The position numbers and the translations under genes are program-made. A DNA stretch of 52,559 nt from Variovorax sp. E3 (GTDB taxonomy: Bacteria; Pseudomonadota; Gammaproteobacteria; Burkholderiales; Burkholderiaceae_C), in NCBI RefSeq assembly GCF_016082275.1, contig NZ_MOWM01000039.1:1-52559 (forward strand), written 5' to 3'. The notes below the pieces were generated by a model, which worked only from the letters and a program-made list of their open reading frames with translations, did no database searches and had not been told where the DNA came from. This document shows, in pieces, positions 9,362 to 17,931 of this stretch (positions are counted from its first letter, which is position 1; each line of letters starts with the position of its first letter).

Positions 9362-9380
9362 AATCATTACATAACGATTT
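9361..9380. promoter_or_regulatory. 20-bp dyad, candidate operator for the sox structural operon
   Basis: AAATCATTACATAACGATTT pairs at 8 of 10 positions around its centre and lies in the sharpest AT-rich patch of the sox island. It begins at the last base of the thioredoxin stop and sits 53 nt before the cytochrome start. ArsR-family thiol sensors bind AT-rich dyads of about this size. A promoter for the cytochrome-soxCDYZAXB run probably lies here, although no clear -35/-10 pair could be fixed. Confidence 0.5.
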
Positions 9381-9433
9381 ACTTATTTAACGATGAAACT
9401 GGCAGCTTCGATGCGAGTTTCGAGGAGACAGAA

Positions 9434-9745
9434 TTGAAGTTGTTGCCGTCGCTCGCGGTTGCCGCCGCATTGCTGATTTCGACCCAGGTTCACGCGAACA
9501 AGGAACTCGCCCAGAAGAACGCCTGCCTGGCCTGCCACGCGGTCGACAAGAAGCTGGTCGGCCCGGCTTATCAAGACGTCGCGAAAAAGTACGCCGGCCA
9601 GGCCGACGCCATGGCCGTGCTCACCGCCAGCATCCAGAAGGGCAGCAGCGGCAAGTGGGGCGCGGTGCCGATGCCGGCCCAGCCCGCGATGAGCGAGGCC
9701 GACGCCAAGGCGCTGGCCGCGTGGGTGCTGGGCGGCGCGAAGTAA
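9434..9745 (+). CDS. Small monohaem cytochrome c (SoxD C-domain-like)
   Basis: 103-residue periplasmic class I cytochrome c: signal peptide MKLLPSLAVAAALLISTQVHA, haem motif CLACH (31-35) and the axial Met in AVPMPAQP (Met80). The start is TTG at 9434, preceded by an AGGAG ribosome site; nearby ATG codons are out of frame. It closely resembles the second haem domain of SoxD in this window (shared KLVGPA, AKKY-GQAD, WGA-PMP, DAKA). It lies 17 nt before soxC and probably carries electrons from the Sox complex towards an oxidase. Confidence 0.92.
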   Translation: MKLLPSLAVAAALLISTQVHANKELAQKNACLACHAVDKKLVGPAYQDVAKKYAGQADAMAVLTASIQKGSSGKWGAVPMPAQPAMSEADAKALAAWVLGGAK

Positions 9746-9762
9746 GCCGCGCAAGGCCCGCC

Positions 9763-11127
9763 ATGAGCGCCAGCAGCATCCAGCAGCAGCCCGGGCAGGT
9801 GCGCAAGGCACCGGAGAATTTCGTCGACGCACAGGGCGTGCGCACGGTCTTCTCGCAGGCCCATGCGGGGCGCCGCGATTTCATTCGCAACGCCTTCGCC
9901 GCCGCCGTTGCGGGCACGGCGGCCTCGTCCGCGCTTGCGCAGCCCGGTGCCGTCGGCGACGGCGATCCCGCCATTCTTCAGTTGCCCGCGCACAGCACGG
10001 GCCTGGGCCAGGCGGTGGTCACCGACGGCTACGGCAAGCCCTCCAAGTACGAGGCCAACGTGCAGCGCCGCCAGAGCCCGGGGCTCACGCCGACCGCGCA
10101 GGCCTCGGTGTCGTTCGCGCCGCTGCAGTCGCTGTTCGGCATCGTCACGCCGAGCGGGTTGCACTTCGAGCGGCACCACCAGGGCTGGTGGGACATCGAT
10201 CCGTCGAAGCACCGGCTGATGATCAACGGCATGGTGAAGGCGCCCAAGGTCTTCACGCTCGACGAGCTGATGCGGCTGCCTTCGGTGTCGCGCTTTCACT
10301 TCATCGAGTGCGGTGCCAACACCGGCATGGAGTGGGGCAACGTCGCGGTGCCGACCGCGCAGTACACGCACGGCATGCTGTCGTGCAGCGAGTTCACGGG
10401 CGTGCCGCTGATCACGCTGCTCGAAATGGCCGGCGCCGACCTGAAAGGCGAACGCTTCGTGCTGGCCGAAGGCGCCGACGGTTCCTCGATGACGCGCACC
10501 ATTCCCATGAGCCTCATCCGTTCGGGCGAGGTGCTGGTGGCCTACGGGCAGAACGGCGAGATGCTGCGCCCCGAGCAGGGCTACCCATTGCGGCTGGTGG
10601 TGCCCGGCGTGCAGGGCGTGAGCTGGGTCAAGTACCTGCGCCGCATCGAGCTGGGCGACCAGCCCTACGGCACCAAGGACGAGACGGTGCACTACGTCGA
10701 CCTCATGCCCGACGGCCAGCACCGCCAGTACACCAGCATCCAGGAATGCAAGAGCGTGGTGACCACGCCTTCGGGCGGGCAGATGCTGCTGGACAAGGGC
10801 TTCTACAACATCACCGGCCTGGCGTGGTCGGGGCGCGGCAAGGTGAAGCGCGTGGACGTGAGCGTGGACGGCGGGCGCAACTGGCGCACCGCGCGGCTCG
10901 AGTCGCCGGTGCTGTCCAAGTGCCTCACGCGCTTCAACATCGACTGGGTGTGGGACGGCACGCCCGCCATCATCCAGAGCCGCGCGATGGACGACACCGG
11001 CTACGTGCAGCCGAGCTACCGCCAGCTGCGCGCCGTGCGCGGCACGCGCTCGATCTATCACAACAACGCGATCCAGTCGTGGCAGGTGCAGCAAAGCGGG
11101 GAGGTGGCGAATGTCCAGCTTTCCTAG
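9763..11127 (+). CDS. soxC: Sulphane dehydrogenase molybdenum subunit SoxC
   Basis: 454-residue molybdopterin enzyme of the sulphite-oxidase family. With SoxD it oxidises the sulphane sulphur bound to SoxY-Z, taking six electrons in the periplasm. A twin-arginine signal is present (RRDFIRNAF, residues 37-45). The molybdenum-ligand Cys is in HFIECGANTGMEW (Cys183), and the dimerisation domain occupies the C-terminal third. Its 3' end overlaps soxD by 17 nt. Presence of SoxCD predicts complete oxidation of thiosulphate to sulphate without sulphur globules. Confidence 0.97.
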   Translation: MSASSIQQQPGQVRKAPENFVDAQGVRTVFSQAHAGRRDFIRNAFAAAVAGTAASSALAQPGAVGDGDPAILQLPAHSTGLGQAVVTDGYGKPSKYEANVQRRQSPGLTPTAQASVSFAPLQSLFGIVTPSGLHFERHHQGWWDIDPSKHRLMINGMVKAPKVFTLDELMRLPSVSRFHFIECGANTGMEWGNVAVPTAQYTHGMLSCSEFTGVPLITLLEMAGADLKGERFVLAEGADGSSMTRTIPMSLIRSGEVLVAYGQNGEMLRPEQGYPLRLVVPGVQGVSWVKYLRRIELGDQPYGTKDETVHYVDLMPDGQHRQYTSIQECKSVVTTPSGGQMLLDKGFYNITGLAWSGRGKVKRVDVSVDGGRNWRTARLESPVLSKCLTRFNIDWVWDGTPAIIQSRAMDDTGYVQPSYRQLRAVRGTRSIYHNNAIQSWQVQQSGEVANVQLS

Positions 11128-12178
11128 CCGCGCGCTGCTGGCGCTGGTGGCTGCCTGCGGCGTGTGCGTTGCCGCGTGGGCGCAGCCGAAAACGGCAACG
11201 GGCTACCCCGGCATCGGCCGCGACGCCACGCCCAAGGAAGTGGCCGCCTGGGACATCGACGTGCGCCCCGACTTCAAGGGCCTGCCGCCCGGCTCGGGCT
11301 CGGTGGCGCGCGGGCAGGATTTGTGGGAAGGCAAGTGCGCGTCGTGCCACGGCGTGTTCGGCGAATCGAACCAGGTGTTCAGCCCGATCGTCGGCGGCAC
11401 CACGGCCGACGACATCAAGACCGGCCACGTGGCGCGCCTGAAGGACCCGGCCTTTCCGGGCCGCACCACGCTGATGAAGGTCTCGAGCCTGTCGACCGTG
11501 TGGGACTACGTGTATCGCGCCATGCCGTGGAACCAGCCCAAGTCGCTGACGCCCGACGACGTGTACGCCGTGACCGCCTACATGCTGAACCTCGGCGGCA
11601 TCGTGCCCGACGACTTCACGCTGTCCGACAAGAACATCCGCGAGGTGCAGGCCCGCATGCCCAACCGCAACGGCGCGACCACCGCGCACGCGATGTGGCC
11701 GGGCGCGGAGTTCGGTCGCGGCGCCAAGCCCGACGTCGCGGCCGTGGCCTGCATGCGCGACTGCGTGCCGGCCGAGCAGAAGGTGGCGCAGCTGCCGCCG
11801 CATGCGCGCGGCAGCCACGGCAACCTGGCCGACCAGAACCGGCTGGTGGGCGCGCAGCACGGCATCGAGACCGCGCCGCCGGCGGCCGTGAAGACCGGCG
11901 CGCCGCAGCCCGCGGCCGCCGCAGCCGCATCGAAAGCACCCGTTGCGCTGCTCGAGAAGAACAGCTGCACCGCCTGCCACGGCATGACGCAGAAGCTCGT
12001 GGGCCCCGCCTTCTCGGACATCGCCAAGAAGTATCCGGGCCAGGCCGACCACCTGCAGCAGAAGATCAAGGCCGGCGGCACGGGCGTCTGGGGGGCGATC
12101 CCGATGCCGCCGCAGGCCATCGCCGACGAAGATGCCAAGGCCATCGCACGCTGGCTCTCGGACAGTGCCGGACCATGA
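11111..12178 (+). CDS. soxD: Dihaem cytochrome c subunit SoxD
   Basis: 355-residue exported dihaem cytochrome, the electron-accepting partner of SoxC. Haem motifs are CASCH (76-80) in the first domain and CTACH (286-290) in the second. An Ala/Pro-rich linker (about 255-278) separates them, and axial Met candidates are in AMPWNQP and AIPMPPQ. The C-terminal domain is nearly a copy of the stand-alone cytochrome at 9434-9745. The start lies inside soxC, so expression is likely coupled. Confidence 0.96.
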   Translation: MSSFPSRALLALVAACGVCVAAWAQPKTATGYPGIGRDATPKEVAAWDIDVRPDFKGLPPGSGSVARGQDLWEGKCASCHGVFGESNQVFSPIVGGTTADDIKTGHVARLKDPAFPGRTTLMKVSSLSTVWDYVYRAMPWNQPKSLTPDDVYAVTAYMLNLGGIVPDDFTLSDKNIREVQARMPNRNGATTAHAMWPGAEFGRGAKPDVAAVACMRDCVPAEQKVAQLPPHARGSHGNLADQNRLVGAQHGIETAPPAAVKTGAPQPAAAAAASKAPVALLEKNSCTACHGMTQKLVGPAFSDIAKKYPGQADHLQQKIKAGGTGVWGAIPMPPQAIADEDAKAIARWLSDSAGP

Positions 12179-12197
12179 ATCGACAGGAGACAACCCC

Positions 12198-12652
12198 ATG
12201 AAGAACCGCAGACAGATGCTCAAGCAATCCGCCGCCCTCGCGGGCCTGGCGGCCACCGCCGCCTGGCTTCCCGCCACGGCGCTCGCGTATTCGAAGGATG
12301 CCTTCGAGGCCAAGAGCGTGGCCGACGCGCTGAAGGCCGTGGGCGCCGGCGCGCCCGCCGAGAGCAAGGACGTGACCATCACCGGCCCCGACATCGCCGA
12401 GAACGGCGCCGTGGTGCCGCTGAGCGTGGCCACCACGCTGGGCGGCGTGAAGCAGCTGATGCTGCTGGTCGAGAAGAACCCGACGCCGTGGTCGCGATCT
12501 TCAACACCTCGGAGTTCGTGGAGCCCAACTTCACCACGCGCGCCAAGCTGGGCCAGTCGTCCGACGTGTACGCCATCGCGATCATGAACGACGGCAAGGC
12601 CTTCTATGCGAAGAAGGAAGTGAAGGTCACGCTGGGCGGCTGCGGCGGTTGA
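12198..12652 (+). CDS. soxY: Sulphur carrier protein SoxY (frameshifted)
   Basis: Small subunit of the SoxYZ carrier, which holds sulphur intermediates on a C-terminal Cys. It has a twin-arginine signal (KNRRQMLKQSAAL) and ends VTLGGCGG, the conserved GGCGG swinging arm. One base is missing near 12482: EKNPT should read EKNPDAVVAIFNTSEF. The intact protein would have 151 residues, normal for SoxY. Good ribosome site CAGGAGAC before ATG 12198. The break looks like a sequence error because the downstream frame is perfectly conserved. Confidence 0.95.
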
Positions 12653-12718
12653 CGGCGCGGCGAACCCGCACGCAAGCACCTCACGACGACGAAGACAACA
12701 ACAAGGAGACAAGACATC

Positions 12719-13033
12719 ATGGCAGCAGATCCCATGCGCATCCGCGCCCAGGCTTCGGGCGACAAGACGACCGTGCGCATCCTGATGGCGCACGAAATGG
12801 AAACCGGCCAGCGCAAGGACGCCGCCGGCAAGACCATTCCGGCCTGGTTCATCCAGGAGGTCTCGGCCTCGCTCAACGGCAAGACCGTGCTCACCGCCGA
12901 CTGGGGGCCGGCCGTGTCGAAGAACCCGTTCATGCAGTTCACGCTCAAGGGCGCGAAGGCCGGCGACAAGATCGCCGTGACCTGGAAAGACAACCGCGGC
13001 GAAACGCGCACCGACGAAGCCACCGTCAGCTAG
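12719..13033 (+). CDS. soxZ: SoxZ, partner of the SoxY sulphur carrier
   Basis: 104-residue protein that forms the SoxYZ heterodimer. Typical segments are MRIRAQASGDKTTVRILMAHEMETGQR, IPAWFIQEV and SKNPFMQFTLKG. It has no signal peptide of its own; SoxZ is exported by the Tat route together with SoxY. A strong AAGGAG site precedes the start. It lies 66 nt after soxY and 9 nt before soxA. Confidence 0.97.
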   Translation: MAADPMRIRAQASGDKTTVRILMAHEMETGQRKDAAGKTIPAWFIQEVSASLNGKTVLTADWGPAVSKNPFMQFTLKGAKAGDKIAVTWKDNRGETRTDEATVS

Positions 13034-13042
13034 GCGGGCGCC

Positions 13043-13852
13043 ATGAACAAGACCACACGCCTGGGCCTGCTGGTGGCGCTGGCAGGCTGCTGCCTGCCGT
13101 TTCACGCCGCGGCGCAGAAGACCACCGCCGAAGGCATTGCCGAGTACCGCGCGCTGCTGCAGGACGGCAACCCCGCCGAGCTGTTCGAAGCCAAGGGCGA
13201 AGACCTCTGGAAGCAGAAGCGCGGGCCCAAGAACGCGTCGCTCGAGAAGTGCGACCTGGGCAAGGGCCCGGGCGTGGTCAAGGGCGCCTTCGCCGAACTG
13301 CCGCGCCACTTTGCCGACACCGGCCGCGTGCAGGACATGGAGTCGCGCCTGCTCACCTGCATGCAGACGCTGCAGGGCTTCGACGCCGCCGAGATCGCGA
13401 AGACGCCGTTCGGCAGCGGCGAGCAGAAGAACATCGAGGGGCTGGTGGCATGGATCTCGGCCGAGTCCAAGGGCCTGCCGCTGAACCTGCCGCAGTCGCA
13501 CGCGACGGAGCGCCGTGCCTACGAGGTCGGCAAGCGCCTGTTCTTCCTGCGCGCCGGCCCGCACGACTTTGCCTGCGCCACCTGCCACGGCGCCGACGGC
13601 AAGCGCATCCGCCTGCAGGACCTGCCCAACCTCACGAAGAACCCCGGCGCGGGCGAAGGCTTCGGCGCCTGGCCGGCCTACCGCGTGTCGTCGGGCGAGC
13701 TGTGGGGCATGCAGCGTCGGCTGAACGACTGCTTTCGCCAGCAGCGCTTTCCGTACCCCGGCTATGCCAGCGACGTGACCGTGGCGCTGGCCGTGTACAT
13801 GGGCGTCAACGGCAAGGGCGGCAAGACCACGGCCCCCGCCATCAAGCGCTGA
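13043..13852 (+). CDS. soxA: SoxA cytochrome c subunit of SoxAX
   Basis: 269-residue exported c-type cytochrome. With SoxX it links thiosulphate oxidatively to the Cys of SoxY. Only one CxxCH is present (CATCH, 178-182). The N-terminal domain keeps Cys70 and Cys106, which form a disulphide in forms that have lost the first haem. NDCFRQQRFPYPG carries Cys230, the expected persulphide ligand of the active haem. The signal peptide ends near HAAAQ. Confidence 0.96.
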   Translation: MNKTTRLGLLVALAGCCLPFHAAAQKTTAEGIAEYRALLQDGNPAELFEAKGEDLWKQKRGPKNASLEKCDLGKGPGVVKGAFAELPRHFADTGRVQDMESRLLTCMQTLQGFDAAEIAKTPFGSGEQKNIEGLVAWISAESKGLPLNLPQSHATERRAYEVGKRLFFLRAGPHDFACATCHGADGKRIRLQDLPNLTKNPGAGEGFGAWPAYRVSSGELWGMQRRLNDCFRQQRFPYPGYASDVTVALAVYMGVNGKGGKTTAPAIKR

Positions 13853-13865
13853 GGAAACACGCTCC

Positions 13866-14522
13866 ATGAAAACCGACCACATCCTCGGCGCCATGGCCGT
13901 GGCCTGCGCGCTCACCGTGTTCGGCTGCGCGTCCGTCGACAGCGCCGCAGACCTGGACAAGCTCACCGCCGAGGCGCTGCAACGCTCCTTCCGCGACCAG
14001 GGCATCGCCAAGGTCGAGCGCCTCGTGCAGGACCCGGCCAACCTCGCCTGCAGCGAGGCCGACGCCAGCGGCAAGCCGCTGGACGACAAGACCACCAAGG
14101 ACATCGAGGCCGCCAACATGAGGACCATCCGCTGGCCGGCGGACGGCAAGTTCATCGGCGACTGGCGCGAGGGCGAAAAAATCGCGCAGAACGGGCGCGG
14201 CCTGACCTGGAGCGACCCGGCCACCGCCTCGGCCAACGGCGGCAACTGCTACAACTGCCACCAGATGTCGAAGGAAGAAATCTCCTTCGGCACGCTCGGC
14301 CCCAGCCTGTACCACTACGGCAAGCTGCGCGGCGTGAGCGAGCCGGCCAGCGCAGCTTCCAGGCCCATCGTCGAATACACCTGGGGCAAGCTGTGGAACG
14401 CGCGCGCCTACAACGCCTGCTCGAACATGCCGCGCGTCGGCCACTCGGGCATCCTGAACGAGCAGCAGATCCGCGACGTGATGGGCCTGCTGCTCGACCC
14501 GCAATCGCCCGTCAACCGCTGA
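13866..14522 (+). CDS. soxX: SoxX cytochrome c subunit of SoxAX
   Basis: 218-residue monohaem cytochrome, larger than the alphaproteobacterial SoxX but like the beta form. The haem motif is CYNCH (128-132) and the axial Met lies in ACSNMPRVGHSG (Met188). The N-terminus (ALTVFGC, Cys21) could be a weak lipobox or a normal signal peptide. It follows soxA by 13 nt. Confidence 0.94.
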   Translation: MKTDHILGAMAVACALTVFGCASVDSAADLDKLTAEALQRSFRDQGIAKVERLVQDPANLACSEADASGKPLDDKTTKDIEAANMRTIRWPADGKFIGDWREGEKIAQNGRGLTWSDPATASANGGNCYNCHQMSKEEISFGTLGPSLYHYGKLRGVSEPASAASRPIVEYTWGKLWNARAYNACSNMPRVGHSGILNEQQIRDVMGLLLDPQSPVNR

Positions 14523-14547
14523 CCCGGCGGCGGAACGCTTTTCTCCC

Positions 14548-16284
14548 ATGAACCTTTCCAAGCGCGAGTTCCTCCAGATGCTCGGCGCCGGCAGCGTGGC
14601 CGGCTTCGGGCTCGGCAGCCACGGCGGCAGCAACGCCGCCGCGGCTGCCGCGGCCATGGACAGCCTCTACACGCTGCCGCGCTTCGGCAACGTGTCGATG
14701 CTGCACATGACCGATTGCCACGCGCAGCTCAAGCCGCTGTACTTTCGCGAGCCCAGCGTGAACATCGGCGTGGGCGCCATGCGCGGCAAGGTACCGCACC
14801 TGGTGGGCGAGCACCTGCTCAAGGCCGCGGGCGTGCAGCCCGGCACGCGCGTGGCGCATGCGCTCACCTACCTGGACTTCGACAGCGCCGCGCAGCGCTA
14901 CGGCAAGGTCGGCGGCTTCGCGCACCTGGCCACGCTGGTCAGGCAGCTCAAGGCCAGCCGGCCCGGCGCGCTGCTGCTCGACGGCGGCGACACCTGGCAG
15001 GGCTCGGCCACCTCGCTGTGGACGAACGCGCAGGACATGGTCGACGCATGCAAGCTGCTCGGCGTCGACGTGATGACCGGGCACTGGGAGTTCACCTACG
15101 GCATGGAACGGGTGAAGGAGATCATCGAGAAAGACTTCGCGGGCCGCGTCGAATTCGTCGCGCAGAACGTCAAGACCGCCGACTTCGGCGACCCGGTGTT
15201 CAAGCCGTATGTCATGCGCGAGATCAACGGCGTGCCCTGCGCCATCGTCGGCCAGGCCTTTCCGTACACGCCCATCGCCAACCCGCGCTACATGGTGGCC
15301 GACTGGACCTTCGGCATCCAGGACGACAACCTGCAGCGCGTGGTGAACGAGGCGCGCGGCAAGGGCGCGCAGGTGGTCGTGGTGCTGTCGCACAACGGCA
15401 TGGACGTCGACCTGAAGATGGCCAGCCGCGTGACCGGCATCGACGCCATCCTGGGCGGCCACACGCACGACGGCACGCCCATGCCCACGCTGGTGAGCAA
15501 CGCGGGCGGCAAGACCATCGTGGTCAACGGCGGCTCCAACGGCAAGTTCCTCGGCGTGATCGACTTCGACGTGAAGGGCAAGAAGGTCAGCGACTTCCGC
15601 TACCGCCTGCTGCCCGTGTTCTCGGACCTGATTCCGGCCGACAAGGAGATGGACGCGCTCATCACCCGCATCCGCGCCCCTTACGAGGCCAAGCTGTCGG
15701 AAACGCTCGCGCACACTGACGGCTCGCTGTACCGGCGCGGCAACTTCAACGGCACCGGCGACCAGCTGCTGCTCGACGCGCTGATGGAAGTGCAGGACGC
15801 CCCCATCGCCTTTTCGCCCGGTTTCCGCTGGGGCACCTCGCTGCTGCCGGGCCAGCCTATCACGCGCGAATGGCTGATGGACATGACGGCCACCACGTAC
15901 TCGTACGCCACCGTGACGCAGATGAGCGGCGAGATGCTCAAGACCGTGCTCGAAGACGTCTGCGACAACCTCTTCAACCCCGACCCGTACTACCAGCAGG
16001 GCGGCGACATGGTGCGCGTGGGCGGGCTGCAGTACGCCTGCGACCCCACGGCCGGCATGGGCCAGCGTATCCAGGACATGCGCCTGGGCGGCAAGCCGAT
16101 CGAGGCCGGGCGCAACTACAAGGTGGCGGGCTGGGCGCCGGTGAGCGAAGAGGCGCGCAGCGCCGGCAACAAGCCGGTGTGGGAAGTGATCGAGCCGTGG
16201 CTGAAGTCGCGCAAGGTCGTGACCGCGCGCCGGCCCGAGGAGCCGGTGCTCAAGAACATCGCGCCCAACCCGGGGCTGGGCTGA
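14548..16284 (+). CDS. soxB: Thiosulphohydrolase SoxB
   Basis: 578-residue dimanganese enzyme of the 5'-nucleotidase/metallophosphatase family. It hydrolyses the sulphate group off the SoxY-bound intermediate. Metal-site motifs are TDCHAQL (Asp56, His58), LLDGGDTWQGS (Asp148), GHWEF (178-182), LSHNGMDVD and GGHTHDG. The N-terminus KREFLQMLGAGSVAGFGLG resembles a Tat signal with Lys-Arg instead of Arg-Arg, as is common in SoxB. It is the last core sox gene. Confidence 0.97.
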   Translation: MNLSKREFLQMLGAGSVAGFGLGSHGGSNAAAAAAAMDSLYTLPRFGNVSMLHMTDCHAQLKPLYFREPSVNIGVGAMRGKVPHLVGEHLLKAAGVQPGTRVAHALTYLDFDSAAQRYGKVGGFAHLATLVRQLKASRPGALLLDGGDTWQGSATSLWTNAQDMVDACKLLGVDVMTGHWEFTYGMERVKEIIEKDFAGRVEFVAQNVKTADFGDPVFKPYVMREINGVPCAIVGQAFPYTPIANPRYMVADWTFGIQDDNLQRVVNEARGKGAQVVVVLSHNGMDVDLKMASRVTGIDAILGGHTHDGTPMPTLVSNAGGKTIVVNGGSNGKFLGVIDFDVKGKKVSDFRYRLLPVFSDLIPADKEMDALITRIRAPYEAKLSETLAHTDGSLYRRGNFNGTGDQLLLDALMEVQDAPIAFSPGFRWGTSLLPGQPITREWLMDMTATTYSYATVTQMSGEMLKTVLEDVCDNLFNPDPYYQQGGDMVRVGGLQYACDPTAGMGQRIQDMRLGGKPIEAGRNYKVAGWAPVSEEARSAGNKPVWEVIEPWLKSRKVVTARRPEEPVLKNIAPNPGLG

Positions 16285-16322
16285 GACGCCCCGCGCGGCG
16301 GCGCGCTCCCTAGAATCGCCGC

Positions 16323-17441
16323 ATGTCTGTAGAGCAAGTCTCTCTTCTCACGTCGCTCGCGCTCGCGGCCGCCTTCGTGCTGTCGGCCGTGTTCGGCGCC
16401 GTCGCGCGTTCCACGCGCTTTTGCACCATGGGCGCCATCAGCGACGTGGTGAACCTGGGCGACTGGACGCGCGTGAAGCAATGGGCGGCGGCCGGCGGCG
16501 TGGCGCTCATCGGCTTTTCGGCGCTGGTGTTCGCGGGGCTGGTCGATGCCGACCGCACGCTCTATGCATCGAGCCGCATCCTGTGGCTGTCGGCGCTGGT
16601 GGGCGGGTTGCTGTTCGGCGCGGGCATGGTGCTGTGCTCGGGCTGCGGCAACAAGACGCTGGTGCGCGTGGGCGGCGGCAGCCTCAAGGCGCTGGTCGTG
16701 CTGCTGGTGATGGGCGTCGCGGCCTTCGCCACGCTCAAGGGCATCACGGCCGTGCTGCGCGTGGCGACCGTGGACCACGTGCACTTCGACGTGACGACGA
16801 ATGCCTCGCTGCCCGACGTGCTGGCCTCGGCATTGAAGATGCACGCGCCGTCGCTGCGCCTGCTGATGGGGCTGGTGATCGGCGGCGCGCTCATCGCGTG
16901 GGCCGCGTGGGGCCGCCGCGAAACGCGCGATGTGCGCAGCCTCGTGGGCGGCCTGCTGATCGGTTTGCTCGTGGCCGCGGCGTGGTGGCTCAGCGGGCAT
17001 TGGGCCGTCGTCGAGGAACATCCGCTGACGCTCGAACACGTGTTCCTGGCCACCAACTCCGGCCGCGCCGAGGCATTGAGTTTTGTCACGCCAGTGGCCT
17101 ACGCGATCGACTGGCTGATGTTCTACAGCGACGCCAACAAGCTGCTGACCCTTGGCATCGTGTCGGTGGCGGGTGTGGTCGTGGGCGCGGCGGTGCACGC
17201 GCTGTGGTCGCGCGAATTCCGCTGGGAAGGCTTTGCCGGCACCAGCGACCTCGCGCACCATATGGGCGGCGCGGTGCTGATGGGCGTCGGCGGCGTCACC
17301 GCGATGGGCTGCACCATCGGGCAGGGGCTGAGCGCGCTGTCGACCCTGAGCCTGGCGAGCCTGCCGGCGATTCTGGGAATCGTGGTGGGCGCGGTGGCGA
17401 GCCTGAAGTACCAGGCCTGGCAGCTCCAGCGGGAGCTTTGA
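16323..17441 (+). CDS. YeeE/YedE-family thiosulphate transporter (SoxT-like)
   Basis: 372-residue polytopic membrane protein with two YeeE/YedE repeats. The three Cys motifs that define the thiosulphate-conducting pore in TsuA-type proteins are present: RFCTMGAI (Cys34), CSGCGNK (Cys105, Cys108) and GCTIGQGLS (Cys330). Its place directly after soxB suggests it moves thiosulphate or another sulphur species across the inner membrane. A TAGAAT hexamer 10 nt before the ATG may be a -10 element, so the gene may also have its own promoter. Confidence 0.9.
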   Translation: MSVEQVSLLTSLALAAAFVLSAVFGAVARSTRFCTMGAISDVVNLGDWTRVKQWAAAGGVALIGFSALVFAGLVDADRTLYASSRILWLSALVGGLLFGAGMVLCSGCGNKTLVRVGGGSLKALVVLLVMGVAAFATLKGITAVLRVATVDHVHFDVTTNASLPDVLASALKMHAPSLRLLMGLVIGGALIAWAAWGRRETRDVRSLVGGLLIGLLVAAAWWLSGHWAVVEEHPLTLEHVFLATNSGRAEALSFVTPVAYAIDWLMFYSDANKLLTLGIVSVAGVVVGAAVHALWSREFRWEGFAGTSDLAHHMGGAVLMGVGGVTAMGCTIGQGLSALSTLSLASLPAILGIVVGAVASLKYQAWQLQREL

Positions 17442-17469
17442 GCCCGCCGGCAGCGACGGACCGAACGCC

Positions 17470-17814
17470 ATGGGCACCCTGATCAGCCTCCTGGCGTACT
17501 TCCTGATCGCCATCGCGGTGGCCCCGTTGCTGCTGCTCTGTCTCTACGTGCTGGCCAGCCACTTCCAACTCAGGCTGGCCGAGCGGATCCTGGATGCCGC
17601 CATGCAGCTCCTGAAGCTGCAGTGGCTCAGCGCCGGCCTGCTGAACATCGTGGGCGGGCTCGCGCTCGGCGCGCTGGGGGTCTGGATGATCCTGCACTTC
17701 GAGCCGCTGCCGCAGCGGTTGCTGGGCGCCTTGCTGGTGCCCTTCGGTCTCTGGCGGGCCTTCAGGGGCGCGGCCCTGCTCGGGGCGTTCTCAAGAACGC
17801 GGGACCCGCGCTGA
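17470..17814 (+). CDS. Hypothetical small membrane protein
   Basis: 114-residue protein with a strongly hydrophobic N-terminal helix (residues about 4-30) and one or two further membrane segments (about 52-76 and 83-95), ending in a basic tail. I do not recognise the family. It lies 28 nt after the transporter stop on the same strand, so it may be the last gene of the sox transcript. No strong ribosome site is visible, which lowers confidence. Confidence 0.55.
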   Translation: MGTLISLLAYFLIAIAVAPLLLLCLYVLASHFQLRLAERILDAAMQLLKLQWLSAGLLNIVGGLALGALGVWMILHFEPLPQRLLGALLVPFGLWRAFRGAALLGAFSRTRDPR

Positions 17815-17833
17815 CGCCGCCGCGCGCCCGCCG

Positions 17834-17860
17834 TTTTTACGCTTTCTTTACGCCCCCCTC
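17834..17860 (+). promoter_or_regulatory. KdpE-box-like site upstream of the kdp operon
   Basis: TTTTTACGCTTTCTTTACGC followed by CCCCCTC. This closely matches my recollection of the Escherichia coli KdpE site (T-rich, ATACTTTTTTTACACCCCGCC) in both the TTTAC core and the C-rich tail. It is the only T-rich tract in the region. A TTGACG hexamer at 17879-17884 could be the -35 element of the kdp promoter; the -10 is not clear. This predicts activation by the kdpDE products encoded downstream. Confidence 0.65.
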
Positions 17861-17931
17861 CCCACTCTTTCCCCCGTTTTGACGCACGACTGCCGAGACT
17901 GAAGCCTGTCTTTTTTGCAGGAGTGATGTGT

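Noticed and set aside
12198..12652. soxY as a pseudogene
   Set aside because: One missing G fully restores a conserved protein ending in GGCGG; the same kind of loss occurs in many other genes here.
10970..14245. 1091-codon open frame opposite soxC-soxX
   Set aside because: Antisense shadow with biased composition; the sox genes are unambiguous.
17834..17860. Rho-independent terminator after the sox island
   Set aside because: The T-rich tract is not preceded by a stable hairpin and matches a KdpE site better.
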